42,128 nt of DNA from DASRTE01 sp035316885 (lineage in GTDB: Bacteria; Actinomycetota; Actinomycetes; Jiangellales; Jiangellaceae), in contig DATHII010000070.1 of NCBI GenBank assembly GCA_035316885.1, positions 1 to 42,128 on the forward strand. The letters are read 5' to 3'. Numbering within the stretch: the first letter of the stretch is position 1; each line of letters starts with the position of its first letter. Shown piece by piece: positions 7,945-16,469 of this stretch. The notes under the pieces were generated by a model. That model searched no databases and had not been told where the DNA came from. It was given only the letters and a program-made list of their open reading frames with translations. The translations under genes and the position numbers were made by a program.

Positions 7945-8579
7945 GTGTTCAACCCTCTCACCCAGGTCTCCAGCAGCATCGCTCCCGCGTCGCCGGACTT
8001 CTCCGGGTGGAACTGGGTGGCCGCCAGGGTGCCGTTCTCGACGGCCGCCACGAAACGGTCGCCGTCGTGGTCGGCCCAGCTCACGTCGGGCGCCCGGTGC
8101 CGTGACGGCGCCATGTCCCAGCGGCGGACCCCGTAGGAGTGCACGAAGTAGAACCGCTCGTCCTCGACGCCGGCGAACAGGCGCGAGCCGGGAGCGGCGT
8201 CGACGGTGTTCCAGCCCATGTGCGGCAACGGCACGGCCTCGAGGCGTTCGACGGTGCCCGGCCACTCGCCCAGACCCTCGGTCTCGACTCCGTGCTCGAT
8301 CCCCCGCTCGAACAGGACCTGCATGCCGACGCAGATGCCGAGAACAGGGCGGCCCCCAGCCAGGCGGCGGTCCACGACCCGATCGCCGCGGACCGCCCGG
8401 AGGCCGGCGGCGCACGCGGCGAACGCCCCGACACCCGGCACGACCAGTCCGTCGGACTCCCCGGCGACCATCGGGTCCGCGGTCAAGGTCACGTCGGCGC
8501 CCACCCGCTCGAGAGCGCGGACCGCCGATCGCAGGTTGCCCGACCCGTAGTCGAGGACCACGACCGCCGGTGCACTCAT
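7941..8579 (-). CDS. hisH: Imidazole glycerol phosphate synthase, glutamine amidotransferase subunit HisH
   Basis: A 212-residue class I glutaminase that supplies ammonia to HisF. The nucleophile is C83 in LGICVGMQ and the other two triad members are H191 and E193 in FHPEKSG. The oxyanion-strand motif VVPGVGAF is present near residue 47. The start ATG at 8579 gives MSAPAVVVLDYGSGN, the normal family N-terminus. A 19-base gap separates it from hisB upstream, the only real gap in the his operon. The stop overlaps the methyltransferase start. Confidence 0.97.
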   Translation of the reverse strand: MSAPAVVVLDYGSGNLRSAVRALERVGADVTLTADPMVAGESDGLVVPGVGAFAACAAGLRAVRGDRVVDRRLAGGRPVLGICVGMQVLFERGIEHGVETEGLGEWPGTVERLEAVPLPHMGWNTVDAAPGSRLFAGVEDERFYFVHSYGVRRWDMAPSRHRAPDVSWADHDGDRFVAAVENGTLAATQFHPEKSGDAGAMLLETWVRGLNT

Positions 8580-8598
8580 GGCGATGCCACCGCGCAGC

Positions 8599-9201
8599 TC
8601 ACAGGCTGCCCTTGGTCGAGGGCACGCCGCTCTCGCGCGGGTCGATCATCGCGGCGTCGCGCAGCGCCCTCGCGACGCCCTTGAACTGGGCCTCGACGAC
8701 GTGATGGGGATCGCGGCCGGACAGTACGCGCAGGTGCAGGGCGATCTGTGCGTGGAGGGCCAGCGTCTCGAACACGTGGCGGGTCAGCGATCCGATGTAG
8801 TGCCCGCCGATCAGGGCGTACTCCTGCCCGGTGGGTTCTCCGGTGTGCACGCAGTACGGCCGCCCGGCAATGTCCACCGCGACCTGGACAAGCGCCTCGT
8901 CCAGCGGTACCAGGGCGTCGCCGAACCGGCGGATGCCCGTCTTGTCCCCAAGCGCCTCGCGCAACGCCTGCCCGAGGGCGATCGCGACGTCCTCGACCGT
9001 GTGGTGCGCATCCACGTCGACGTCGCCCTCAGCGCTGACCGCGAGGTCGATCAGCGAGTGCCGGGAGAACGCGGTGAGCATGTGGTCGAAGAAGGGCACG
9101 CCAGTGGCGATCTCGTTCATCCCGGTACCGTCCAGGTCGACCTCGACGACGACGCGGCTCTCCTTCGTCGCGCGCTCGACCCGCGCCACCCGCTGAGTCA
9201 T
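8599..9201 (-). CDS. hisB: Imidazoleglycerol-phosphate dehydratase HisB
   Basis: A 200-residue monofunctional dehydratase that converts imidazole glycerol phosphate to imidazole acetol phosphate. Manganese-binding motifs are in place: FFDHMLTAFSRHS, DAHHTVEDVAIALGQAL, and the second repeat HHVVEAQFKGVARAL. There is no fused histidinol phosphatase domain, as expected outside Enterobacteria. The start ATG at 9201 (MTQRVARVERATKES) overlaps the hisC stop by four bases. A longer frame runs upstream, but it only repeats hisC in another frame. Confidence 0.97.
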   Translation of the reverse strand: MTQRVARVERATKESRVVVEVDLDGTGMNEIATGVPFFDHMLTAFSRHSLIDLAVSAEGDVDVDAHHTVEDVAIALGQALREALGDKTGIRRFGDALVPLDEALVQVAVDIAGRPYCVHTGEPTGQEYALIGGHYIGSLTRHVFETLALHAQIALHLRVLSGRDPHHVVEAQFKGVARALRDAAMIDPRESGVPSTKGSL

Positions 9202-10280
9202 TCCGGTACCTCCACCATCACGTCCCGCAGAGCCGCGCGGAACGCGGCCATCTCCGCCGGCGTGCCGACCGACACACGAAGCCAACCCGGCGGGCCGGTC
9301 TCGCGAATCAGCACGCCCCGGTCGAGCAGGCCCTGCCAGACCGCTTGCCGGTCGACGAACCGCCCGAACAGCACGAAGTTCGCGTCGGAGTCCGGCACGG
9401 TGAGGCCGAGCCCGCGCAGCCATGACGCCAGCTCGTCGCGGTCGGCGCGGATGGCGTCGACCGTCGCCAGCAGCTCTGCAGCGTGCGCAAGAGCCACCCG
9501 AGCCACGGCCTGCGTGACCGCCGAGAGGTGGTACGGGAGCCGGACGACCTGCAGGGCCGCGACGACCTGCTCGGCCGCTGCGAGGTAGCCGAGCCTCGCA
9601 CCGGCGAACGCGAAGGCCTTGCTCATCGTGCGGACGACGGCGAGGCGGGGGTGGTCGGACAACAGTGACAAGGCACTCGGCGTGCCGGCCCGGCGAAACT
9701 CGGCGTACGCCTCGTCCACGACCACGATGCCGTCGGTGGCCCCGTGCAACGCCGTCACCAGGTCGAGCGGGACCGCGGTTCCCGTGGGGTTGTTCGGGGA
9801 CGCGAGCAGGATCACGCTCGGCTCGTGCCGGCGTACCTCGTCGAGCGCGTGGTCGGGGTTCACGGCGAAGTCGTGCTCACGTCGCCCCACCACCCAGGCC
9901 GTGGCAGTGTCGCGCGCGAACTCCGGGTACATGGAGTAGGTCGGTGCGAACGACAGCGCGGTCCGTCCGGGCCCACCGAAGGCCTGCAGCAGCTGGAGCA
10001 TGACCTCGTTCGAGCCGTTGGCCGCCCACACCCGTGACCCGTCGAGCCCGTGACCGAGGTAGGCCGCCAAGTCGCGGCGCAGGTCGACAGCGTCGCGGTC
10101 GGGGTAGCGGTTGAGCCCACGGACCGCCTCGGCAACCGCAGCGGCGGCGTCGGCGACGAGAGCGGCAGAGGGTGGGTAGGGGTTCTCGTTGACGTTGAGC
10201 CGCACCGGCACGTCGAGCATCGGCGCACCGTAGGGTGCCAGGCCACGCAGCTCGTCGCGCAGCGGCAGCGCGCCGCCCAT
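9198..10280 (-). CDS. hisC: Histidinol-phosphate aminotransferase HisC
   Basis: A 360-residue fold-type I PLP aminotransferase. It transfers an amino group from glutamate to imidazole acetol phosphate. The substrate end shows LNVNENPYPPS, the cofactor region ANGSNE and SPNNPTGT, the PLP-anchoring aspartate lies in VVDEAYAEF, and the Schiff-base lysine is K221 in RTMSKAFAFAGARLGY. The ATG at 10280 shares its A with the end of the hisD TGA (TGATG), giving MGGALPLRDELRGLAPYG, the normal start. It overlaps hisB downstream. Confidence 0.97.
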   Translation of the reverse strand: MGGALPLRDELRGLAPYGAPMLDVPVRLNVNENPYPPSAALVADAAAAVAEAVRGLNRYPDRDAVDLRRDLAAYLGHGLDGSRVWAANGSNEVMLQLLQAFGGPGRTALSFAPTYSMYPEFARDTATAWVVGRREHDFAVNPDHALDEVRRHEPSVILLASPNNPTGTAVPLDLVTALHGATDGIVVVDEAYAEFRRAGTPSALSLLSDHPRLAVVRTMSKAFAFAGARLGYLAAAEQVVAALQVVRLPYHLSAVTQAVARVALAHAAELLATVDAIRADRDELASWLRGLGLTVPDSDANFVLFGRFVDRQAVWQGLLDRGVLIRETGPPGWLRVSVGTPAEMAAFRAALRDVMVEVPE

Positions 10281-11599
10281 CACCGGAACCTGACGCGGAC
10301 CGCGGCGCCGTGCGCCGGCAGGTCCTCTGTGGCGGCCAGGGTGGCGACGTGATCGGCGACCTGCTGCAGTGCCGTGCGCTCGTACTCGACCACCTGGAAA
10401 CGGCGCAGGAACGACTGCACGGACAGTCCGCTCGAATGCCGCGCCGACCCGCCGGTCGGCAGCACGTGGTTGGACCCGGCCGCGTAGTCGCCCAGGCTCA
10501 CCGGCGACCACGGTCCGACGAAGACGGCACCCGCGTGGCGGACCCGCCCGGCGACCGTCAAGGCGTCGCGAGTGAGGATCTCGAGGTGCTCCGCCGCGTA
10601 CGCGTCGACGACAGCAAGTCCCTGGTCGAGATCGTCGACGAGGACGACACCGGACTGCTCGCCGGAGAGCGCAGCCCGTACGCGGTCGACGTGCTTGGTC
10701 GCCGCCACCTGCGTGCCGAGCTCCCGGTCCACCGCGTCGGCGAGTGCCTCACTGTCGGTGACGAGGACGCTGGCCGCCAGCGGGTCGTGCTCGGCCTGGC
10801 TGAGCAGGTCGGCGGCGACGTGGACAGGGTCGGCCGTGTCGTCGGCCAGGACCGCGATCTCGGTGGGACCGGCCTCCGCGTCGATGCCGACGACCCCTCG
10901 GAGGAGTCGCTTCGCAGCAGCGACGTACACGTTCCCAGGCCCGGTGACGAGATCGACCGGCCGGCACAGGAACCGCTCCTCGTCGCGCAGGCCGTAGGCG
11001 AACATCGCGACTGCCTGGGCGCCGCCGATCGCGAACACCTCGTCGACGCCGAGCATGGCACAGGCGGCGAGGATCGCGGGGTGCGGGAGCCCGCCATGAT
11101 CGCGTTGGGGTGGGCTCGCGACGGCCAGCCCGCCGACGCCCGCTTCCTGCGCGGGCACGACGTTCATGACGACGCTGCTCGGGTACACGGCGAGCCCGCC
11201 CGGAACGTAGAGCCCGACCCGCTCGACCGGCACCCAGCGTTCCGTGACGGTGCCACCGGGCACGACGACTGTCGTGAGGTCGCTGCGCCGCTGGTCCGAA
11301 TGGACTCGCCGGGCCCGGCTGATCGACTCCTCGAGCGCATTCCGGACGGCCGGATCGAGCCCGGCCAGAGCGGATTCCAGCGCAGCGCGCGGGACCCTGG
11401 GGTCGGGTACGTCGACGCCGTCGAACCGGGCGGACAGCTCACGCACCGCGGCGAGGCCACGCATCCGCACGTCGTCGCAGATCGGCCGAACCGTGTCGAG
11501 CGCCGCCTCGACATCGACCGCAGCGCGTGGCACGAGCGCCCGGTAGTCGGGCACCCGCCCCGCGGTGAGCTGCCCGCGCAGGTCGATGCGGCGAATCAC
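10280..11599 (-). CDS. hisD: Histidinol dehydrogenase HisD
   Basis: A 439-residue zinc enzyme that oxidises histidinol to histidine in two NAD-dependent steps. Recognised stretches are the N-terminal IRRIDLRG, VPVERVGLYVPGG, GGAQAVAMFAYG, LVTGPGNVYVAAAKRLL, the EAGPTEIAVLAD loop, AAEHLEI and PLGDYAAGSNHVLPT-like SLGDYAAGSNHVLPT. The start is GTG at 11599, which gives the family N-terminus. The frame stays open upstream, but that stretch has no family similarity. It is the first gene of the his operon. A TAGACT box ends 7 bases before the start codon, so the mRNA is probably leaderless. Confidence 0.97.
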   Translation of the reverse strand: MIRRIDLRGQLTAGRVPDYRALVPRAAVDVEAALDTVRPICDDVRMRGLAAVRELSARFDGVDVPDPRVPRAALESALAGLDPAVRNALEESISRARRVHSDQRRSDLTTVVVPGGTVTERWVPVERVGLYVPGGLAVYPSSVVMNVVPAQEAGVGGLAVASPPQRDHGGLPHPAILAACAMLGVDEVFAIGGAQAVAMFAYGLRDEERFLCRPVDLVTGPGNVYVAAAKRLLRGVVGIDAEAGPTEIAVLADDTADPVHVAADLLSQAEHDPLAASVLVTDSEALADAVDRELGTQVAATKHVDRVRAALSGEQSGVVLVDDLDQGLAVVDAYAAEHLEILTRDALTVAGRVRHAGAVFVGPWSPVSLGDYAAGSNHVLPTGGSARHSSGLSVQSFLRRFQVVEYERTALQQVADHVATLAATEDLPAHGAAVRVRFR

Positions 11600-11606
11600 C
11601 CCGCCG

Positions 11607-11612
11607 AGTCTA
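11607..11612 (-). promoter_or_regulatory. -10 box of the his operon promoter (probably leaderless)
   Basis: On the minus strand TAGACT is followed by seven bases (CGGCGGG) and then the hisD GTG. A start of transcription about seven bases after the box would fall on the G of GTG. No -35 hexamer of normal quality is seen 16-18 bases upstream. The same TAGACT box occurs before dnaE and zur in this window. Confidence 0.5.
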
Positions 11613-11643
11613 GGTCGGCGTCCCAACCCTCGGATCGGCCGCT

Positions 11644-11683
11644 CGCATGCCAAGACACCTCGCCCGCATGCCGAGATGTCGCC
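11644..11683. repeat. Imperfect tandem repeat in the hisD/ybaK divergent promoter region
   Basis: Two adjoining copies, 21 and 19 bases long, share the block CGCATGCC, then an A/G change, AGA, and a common TCGCC end. They lie 32 bases behind the his -10 box and 33 bases before the ybaK start. A pair of head-to-tail sites in this place could bind a regulator, but no known operator is recognised. Confidence 0.5.
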
Positions 11684-11716
11684 GCTGCTCACGGCGCGTG
11701 GGGCAGGATGTCGGTG

Positions 11717-12220
11717 ATGAGTCTCGCGAAGGGGGACGTGACGAAGGCGGGGACGCCGGCCACCACGGCGCTGACCCGGGCCGGGATCACCTTCACCCTG
11801 CACCACTTCCAGCATGACCCGGCAGCGCCGTCCTACGGCCTGGAGGCGGCGCAGGCGATCGGCGTGACCGCGGAGCGGGTCTTCAAGACACTGCTGGCCG
11901 ATGTCGACGGCAGGCTCGTGGTCGCGGTGGTGCCGGTGGTCGGGTCGCTCGACCTCAAGGCGCTCGCCACGGCCACCGGCGGCAAGCGCGCTGGCATGGC
12001 TGCGTCGGCGGCGGCCGAGCGGGCCACCGGGTATGTGGTTGGCGGGATCAGCCCTCTCGGGCAACGCAGACGCCTGCCGACGGTGGTCGACACGAGCGCG
12101 ATCGAGTTCGCGACCGTCTACGTCTCCGCCGGTCGCCGCGGGTTCGACGTGGGACTCGCGCCGGCGGACCTGATCAGACTCACCGCGGCGACCACGGCTC
12201 GGATCGCTCGCCACGGCTGA
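11717..12220 (+). CDS. ybaK: YbaK/EbsC family aminoacyl-tRNA deacylase (Cys-tRNA(Pro)/Cys-tRNA(Cys) deacylase)
   Basis: A 167-residue YbaK-type editing domain, thought to hydrolyse mischarged Cys-tRNA(Pro) in trans. It shows the family start KAGTPATTALTRAGITFTLH, the EAAQAIGV helix, VFKTLLADVDG with the catalytic-type lysine, KALATATGGKRA, and YVVGGISPLGQRRRLPTVVD. ATG at 11717 gives MSLAKGDVTKAGTPA; GTG at 11714 and ATG at 11708 are in-frame alternatives. An AGG lies nine bases before 11717. It diverges from hisD, and its 3' end overlaps the convergent membrane-protein gene by 41 bases. Confidence 0.9.
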   Translation: MSLAKGDVTKAGTPATTALTRAGITFTLHHFQHDPAAPSYGLEAAQAIGVTAERVFKTLLADVDGRLVVAVVPVVGSLDLKALATATGGKRAGMAASAAAERATGYVVGGISPLGQRRRLPTVVDTSAIEFATVYVSAGRRGFDVGLAPADLIRLTAATTARIARHG

Positions 12221-12824
12221 CGTCGCCGCCGTCGGGGCCGCCCACGGCGCCACCCCCGTCAGCCCGGTCACCACTGCCGCGGGACCGGTTCCGAGGCGGA
12301 AGATCTTGGGTGAACGCGACGACGACGAGGGTCACGACGACCGCCATGATCGGCCAGGACAGCACCACCCCGGTGGCCGATAGGTCGAGGGGGATCGCGA
12401 GGGTGGCACCGTCGGCGGCGCCGTCGACCCGTGCGTCGAGCGGGCCGGGCCCGAGCGCCGAGCCGACCTGCCAGGCGACCCACGAGCCGGCCGCGCCTGC
12501 GAGCACCAGACCGGCCAGCATTGCCGTCGGGTGCCCCCGGTGACGGGTGAACATCGCCGCGCCGACCAGCAGTCCCGCCACGGCGCCGATGCCTGCGAAC
12601 GACGCGTCGACGCCGAACAGGCTGCGGGCCTCCGCTGCGATGAGGACGGGGCTGCCATCCCGGACGCCGACGAGCACCTCTGGGGCGACCAGCCACCACA
12701 CCAGGCCGGCCACCAGGCCCAGCGCCAACGAGACCAGCGCCGTCTCGGCCACCACACGTGTCGCCGACAGGTCGGGCTGCCGGGGCAGATTGCCGGTGCC
12801 GCCGGATGCCACCGGCTCGCTCAC
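12180..12824 (-). CDS. Predicted four-helix membrane protein, DUF2567-like
   Basis: A 214-residue protein with four hydrophobic segments: VVAETALVSLALGLVAGLVW near residue 25, GIGAVAGLLVGAAMF, MLAGLVLAGAAGSWVAW and SWPIMAVVVTLVVVAF. Between the first two is a short exported or cytoplasmic loop (LVAPEVLVGVRDGS). The C-terminal tail is charged and Gly/Arg-rich. The layout resembles actinobacterial DUF2567 proteins, but the match is weak and by eye. No function is known. The start GTG at 12824 overlaps the dnaE stop (GTGA), so it is co-translated with dnaE. The 3' end overlaps ybaK on the other strand. Confidence 0.78.
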   Translation of the reverse strand: MSEPVASGGTGNLPRQPDLSATRVVAETALVSLALGLVAGLVWWLVAPEVLVGVRDGSPVLIAAEARSLFGVDASFAGIGAVAGLLVGAAMFTRHRGHPTAMLAGLVLAGAAGSWVAWQVGSALGPGPLDARVDGAADGATLAIPLDLSATGVVLSWPIMAVVVTLVVVAFTQDLPPRNRSRGSGDRADGGGAVGGPDGGDVSRGERSEPWSPR

Positions 12825-15800
12825 CCCAGGCACGAGGGGCCGAGCAGAGCCTTCAGGTCGCCCATCAGTGCCGTGGAAGGCGTGACCCTCAGGCCGTCGT
12901 CGAGGCGCATCACCGTTGTGCGGCCGCCCGTCTGCAACCGCAAGTGGACCTCGGTGACACCCGGGTGCGTGGCGAGCACGTCCTTGAGCCGCTCGACCAG
13001 CGGCGGCGTACACCGGGCCGCGGCGATTGTGACGACGACCGGGCCGGCCGGCGCCTCGGACAGGTCGGGCAGGCTGAGGTCGCTGGCGATCAGCTGTGGT
13101 GCGTCGTCGCGGCGGTCGAGGCGGCCCTTGACCACGACGACGGTGTCCTCGGCGACCTGGAGCGCGTATTGCTGGTAGGTGGCCGGGAACAGCATGACGT
13201 CGACCGAGCCCTCGAGATCCTCGACCGTGGCGATCGCCCAGGTGTCGCCGCGCCGGGTGACCTTGCGTTGCAGCCCGGTCACGAGGCCGCCGATGGTGAC
13301 CGTGATGCCCGGAGGCGACTCCTCCTCGTCGGCCAGCGACGAGATACTCCGGTCGGTGGCCCTGGCGAGCACGTGCTCGAGGCCGAACAGGGGATGGTCG
13401 GAGACGTAGAGCCCCAGCATCTCGCGCTCGAATCCGAGCTTGACCTGCTTGTCCCACTCGGCGAGGTCGGGGACCGCGACCTCGAGGCCCTGGTGGTGGC
13501 CGTCGGCACCACCGAACAGGTCGAACTGCCCGATCGCCTCATTGCGTTTGAGGGAGATGACCGCGTCGACGGTGTTCTCGCAAATCGTCGCCAGCGAGCG
13601 CCGGGAATAGCCCAGGGAGTCGAACGCACCGGCCTTGACCAGCGACTCGACGACCCGCTTGTTGCACACGACGACAGGAACCTTGTCCATGAAGTCGGGA
13701 AAGGTCTCGTAGCGGCCCTCGGCGGCCCGCGCCGAGACGATGCCCTCGACCACGTTTCCGCCGACGTTGCGGATGGCGGCCAGGCCGAAGCGGACGTCGG
13801 TGCCGACCGGGGTGAAATCGCCCTCGGACTCGTTGACGTCGGGCGGCAGTACCTTGATGCCCATCCGGCGGCACTCGGCCAGGTAGACCGCGGTCTTGTC
13901 CTTGTCGTCGCGAACGCTGGTGAGCAGGGCCGCCATGTACTCGGCTGGGTAGTTGGCCTTGAGGAACGCCGTCCAGTAGGACACCAGCCCGTAGGCGGCG
14001 CTGTGGGCCTTGTTGAAGGCGTAGTCGGAGAAGGGGACGAGGATGTCCCAGAGGGTCTTGATCGCGGCCGGAGAGAAGCCGGCGGCCTTCATCCCTTCGG
14101 AGAAGCCGACGAACTCGGCGTCGAGCACCGCCCGCTTCTTCTTGCCCATGGCCCGGCGCAGCAGGTCGGCCTTGCCGAGGGTGTACCCGGCCACCTTCTG
14201 CGCGATGGACAGCACCTGCTCTTGGTAGACGATCAGCCCGTACGTCTCGTCGAGGATCTCGGCGAGTGGCTCGGCGAGCTCGGGGTGGATCGCCGTGATC
14301 GGCTGCTTGCCGTTCTTGCGCAGCGCGTAGTTCGTATGCGACTGGGCCCCCATGGGCCCCGGCCGGTACAGAGCGCCGACGGCCGAGATGTCCTCGAAAC
14401 TGTCAGGCCTCATCAGCCGCAGCAGCGCGCGCATCGGGCCGCCGTCGAGCTGGAACACGCCGAGCGTGTCGCCACGTGAGAGCAGCTCGTAGGTGGCGCG
14501 GTCGTCGAGTGCGAGCGTCTCGAGATCGACCGGTTCCTTGCCGTTGCTCACGATGTTCCGGCAGGCGTCGTCGAGGACGGTGAGATTGCGTAGGCCCAGG
14601 AAGTCCATCTTGACCAGGCCGAGCGCTTCGCAGGTCGGGTAGTCGAACTGCGTGATGATCGCGCCGTCCTGCTCGCGCTTCATGATCGGGATGTGGTCGA
14701 TGAGCGGTTGCGAGGACATGATCACGCCGGCGGCGTGGACTCCCCACTGACGCTTGAGGTTCTCCAGGCCCTTGGCCGTGTCGACGACCTTCGCGACCTC
14801 CTGGTCGGAGCCGTAGAGCTCGCGGAACTCCCCGGCCTCGGCGAACCGCTTGTCATCGGGATCGAAGATGCCCGACAGCGAGATGTCCTTGCCCATGACC
14901 GACGGGGGCATCGCCTTGGTGATCCGCTCGCCCATCGCGAACGGGAACCCGAGCACCCGGGACGCGTCCTTGACCGCCTGCTTGGCCTTGATCGTGCCGT
15001 AGGTGACGATCATCGCGACCCGGTCGTCGCCGTACTTCTCGGTGACGTAGCGGATGACGTCACCGCGGCGGCGCTCGTCGAAGTCGATGTCGATGTCGGG
15101 CATCGACGCGCGCTCGGGGTTGAGGAACCGCTCGAAGACCAGGCCGTGCTTGAGCGGGTCGAGGTCGGTGATGCCCAGCGCGTACGCGACGATCGCACCG
15201 GCTGCCGACCCGCGACCCGGGCCGACCCGGATGCCCTCGTTCTTGGCCCAGTTGATGAAGTCGGCGACGACGAGGAAGTACCCGGGATAGCCCTTGTCGC
15301 AGACGACCTCGGTCTCGTAGCCGGCCTGGCGGCGGACCTCGTCGGGCACGCCGGCGGGATACCGGACGCGTAGGCCCCGCTCGACCTCCTTGACGAACCA
15401 GGACGTCTCGTCCTCGCCGACGGGCACCGTGAACCTCGGCATGAAGTTGGCACCCTCGGTGAACCGGACATCGCATCGTTCGGCTATGCGCAGCGTGTTG
15501 TCGCAGGCCTCGGGCAGCTCGGACCAGACGCGGCGCATCTCTGCCGGGGACTTCAGGTAGAAGTCGTCGGCGTCGAACTTGAACCGGGTCGGATCGGCAA
15601 GTGTCGAGCCGGACTGCACGCACAGGAGCACGGCGTGCGCCTCGTGGTCGGTCGGGTAGGTGTAGTGGAGGTCGTTGGTGGCAACGAGAGGAAGCCGGAG
15701 GTCGCCGGCCAGCCGCAGGAGGTCGTCGCGGACGCGGCGCTCGACCGGCAGGCCATGGTCCATCAACTCGACGAAGTAGTTGTCGGCACCGAAGATGTCG

Positions 15801-16345
15801 CGGAACTCGGCGGCGGCGGCGCGGGCGTCGTCGTATCGACCCAGCCGCAACAGGGTCTGGACCTCACCGCCGGGACAGCCGGTCGTGGCGATCAGCCCAC
15901 CACAGTAGGCCTGCAGCAACTCGCGGTCCATCCGTGGCTTGAAGTAGAAGCCCTCGAGGGAGGCGAGCGACGAGAGCCTGAACAGGTTGTGCATTCCGCC
16001 GGTGTTCTCGGCCAGCAGCGTCAGGTGGGTGTAGGCGCCGCCGCCGGACACGTCGTCCTCGCCCCCGCTGCCCCACCGGACGCGGGTCTTGTCGAACCTG
16101 GACGTGCCCGGCGTCAGGTAGGCCTCGGCACCGATGATCGGCTTGACGCCGTGCTTCGCGGCCTTCGTGTAGAAGTCGTACGCGCCGAACACATTGCCGT
16201 GGTCGGTCATCGCGAGCGCGGGCATGCCCTGACCGGCCGCCTCGGAGAGCAGGTCGTCGAGCCGGGCTGCCCCGTCGAGCATGGAGTACTCGGTGTGCAC
16301 GTGCAGGTGCACGAAGCTCGCGTCGGGGCTGGACGGATCGGGCAC
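12821..16345 (-). CDS. dnaE: DNA polymerase III alpha subunit DnaE (DnaE1 type)
   Basis: A 1174-residue replicative polymerase subunit, usual for actinobacterial DnaE1. Order: PHP domain starting FVHLHVHTEYSMLDGAAR with DHGN and NDLHY metal motifs, palm with catalytic aspartates in MPDIDIDFDERRRGD, fingers, HhH region around LKANYPAEYMAALLTS, and an OB domain near VTIGGLVTGLQRKVTRRGD. The PHP metal ligands look complete, so the built-in 3'-5' proofreading seen in mycobacterial DnaE1 is likely. GTG at 16345 was chosen because the protein then starts seven residues before the PHP strand and AGGAGG lies ten bases upstream. The frame remains open for 77 more codons without similarity. A TAGACT box at 16384-16389 fits this start. 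Confidence 0.96.
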   Translation of the reverse strand: MPDPSSPDASFVHLHVHTEYSMLDGAARLDDLLSEAAGQGMPALAMTDHGNVFGAYDFYTKAAKHGVKPIIGAEAYLTPGTSRFDKTRVRWGSGGEDDVSGGGAYTHLTLLAENTGGMHNLFRLSSLASLEGFYFKPRMDRELLQAYCGGLIATTGCPGGEVQTLLRLGRYDDARAAAAEFRDIFGADNYFVELMDHGLPVERRVRDDLLRLAGDLRLPLVATNDLHYTYPTDHEAHAVLLCVQSGSTLADPTRFKFDADDFYLKSPAEMRRVWSELPEACDNTLRIAERCDVRFTEGANFMPRFTVPVGEDETSWFVKEVERGLRVRYPAGVPDEVRRQAGYETEVVCDKGYPGYFLVVADFINWAKNEGIRVGPGRGSAAGAIVAYALGITDLDPLKHGLVFERFLNPERASMPDIDIDFDERRRGDVIRYVTEKYGDDRVAMIVTYGTIKAKQAVKDASRVLGFPFAMGERITKAMPPSVMGKDISLSGIFDPDDKRFAEAGEFRELYGSDQEVAKVVDTAKGLENLKRQWGVHAAGVIMSSQPLIDHIPIMKREQDGAIITQFDYPTCEALGLVKMDFLGLRNLTVLDDACRNIVSNGKEPVDLETLALDDRATYELLSRGDTLGVFQLDGGPMRALLRLMRPDSFEDISAVGALYRPGPMGAQSHTNYALRKNGKQPITAIHPELAEPLAEILDETYGLIVYQEQVLSIAQKVAGYTLGKADLLRRAMGKKKRAVLDAEFVGFSEGMKAAGFSPAAIKTLWDILVPFSDYAFNKAHSAAYGLVSYWTAFLKANYPAEYMAALLTSVRDDKDKTAVYLAECRRMGIKVLPPDVNESEGDFTPVGTDVRFGLAAIRNVGGNVVEGIVSARAAEGRYETFPDFMDKVPVVVCNKRVVESLVKAGAFDSLGYSRRSLATICENTVDAVISLKRNEAIGQFDLFGGADGHHQGLEVAVPDLAEWDKQVKLGFEREMLGLYVSDHPLFGLEHVLARATDRSISSLADEEESPPGITVTIGGLVTGLQRKVTRRGDTWAIATVEDLEGSVDVMLFPATYQQYALQVAEDTVVVVKGRLDRRDDAPQLIASDLSLPDLSEAPAGPVVVTIAAARCTPPLVERLKDVLATHPGVTEVHLRLQTGGRTTVMRLDDGLRVTPSTALMGDLKALLGPSCLG

Positions 16346-16383
16346 GACGCGAAGGCCTCCTCGGCGGGCGGGGTTCGGCCCCG

Positions 16384-16389
16384 AGTCTA
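16384..16389 (-). promoter_or_regulatory. Candidate -10 box for dnaE
   Basis: TAGACT on the minus strand, 39 bases before the dnaE GTG. It predicts a 5' leader of about 30 bases containing AGGAGG. No good -35 hexamer is visible. Confidence 0.4.
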
Positions 16390-16469
16390 GGAGTGCTCCA
16401 CCGACAGGCCGCGCAGAACCGCCGGGGGCGGCCGGCCTTGCGCTGACCGATGCCGACGAACCGCCTTGC

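Noticed and set aside
12180..12220. Antisense regulation by the 41-base ybaK overlap
   Set aside because: Short convergent overlaps are common in compact genomes and nothing else suggests control.
11600..12274. Upstream extension of hisD by over 200 codons
   Set aside because: The extension runs antisense through ybaK and has no similarity to HisD.
12758..14479. A 573-codon plus-strand frame
   Set aside because: Antisense to dnaE; compositionally biased, no family features.
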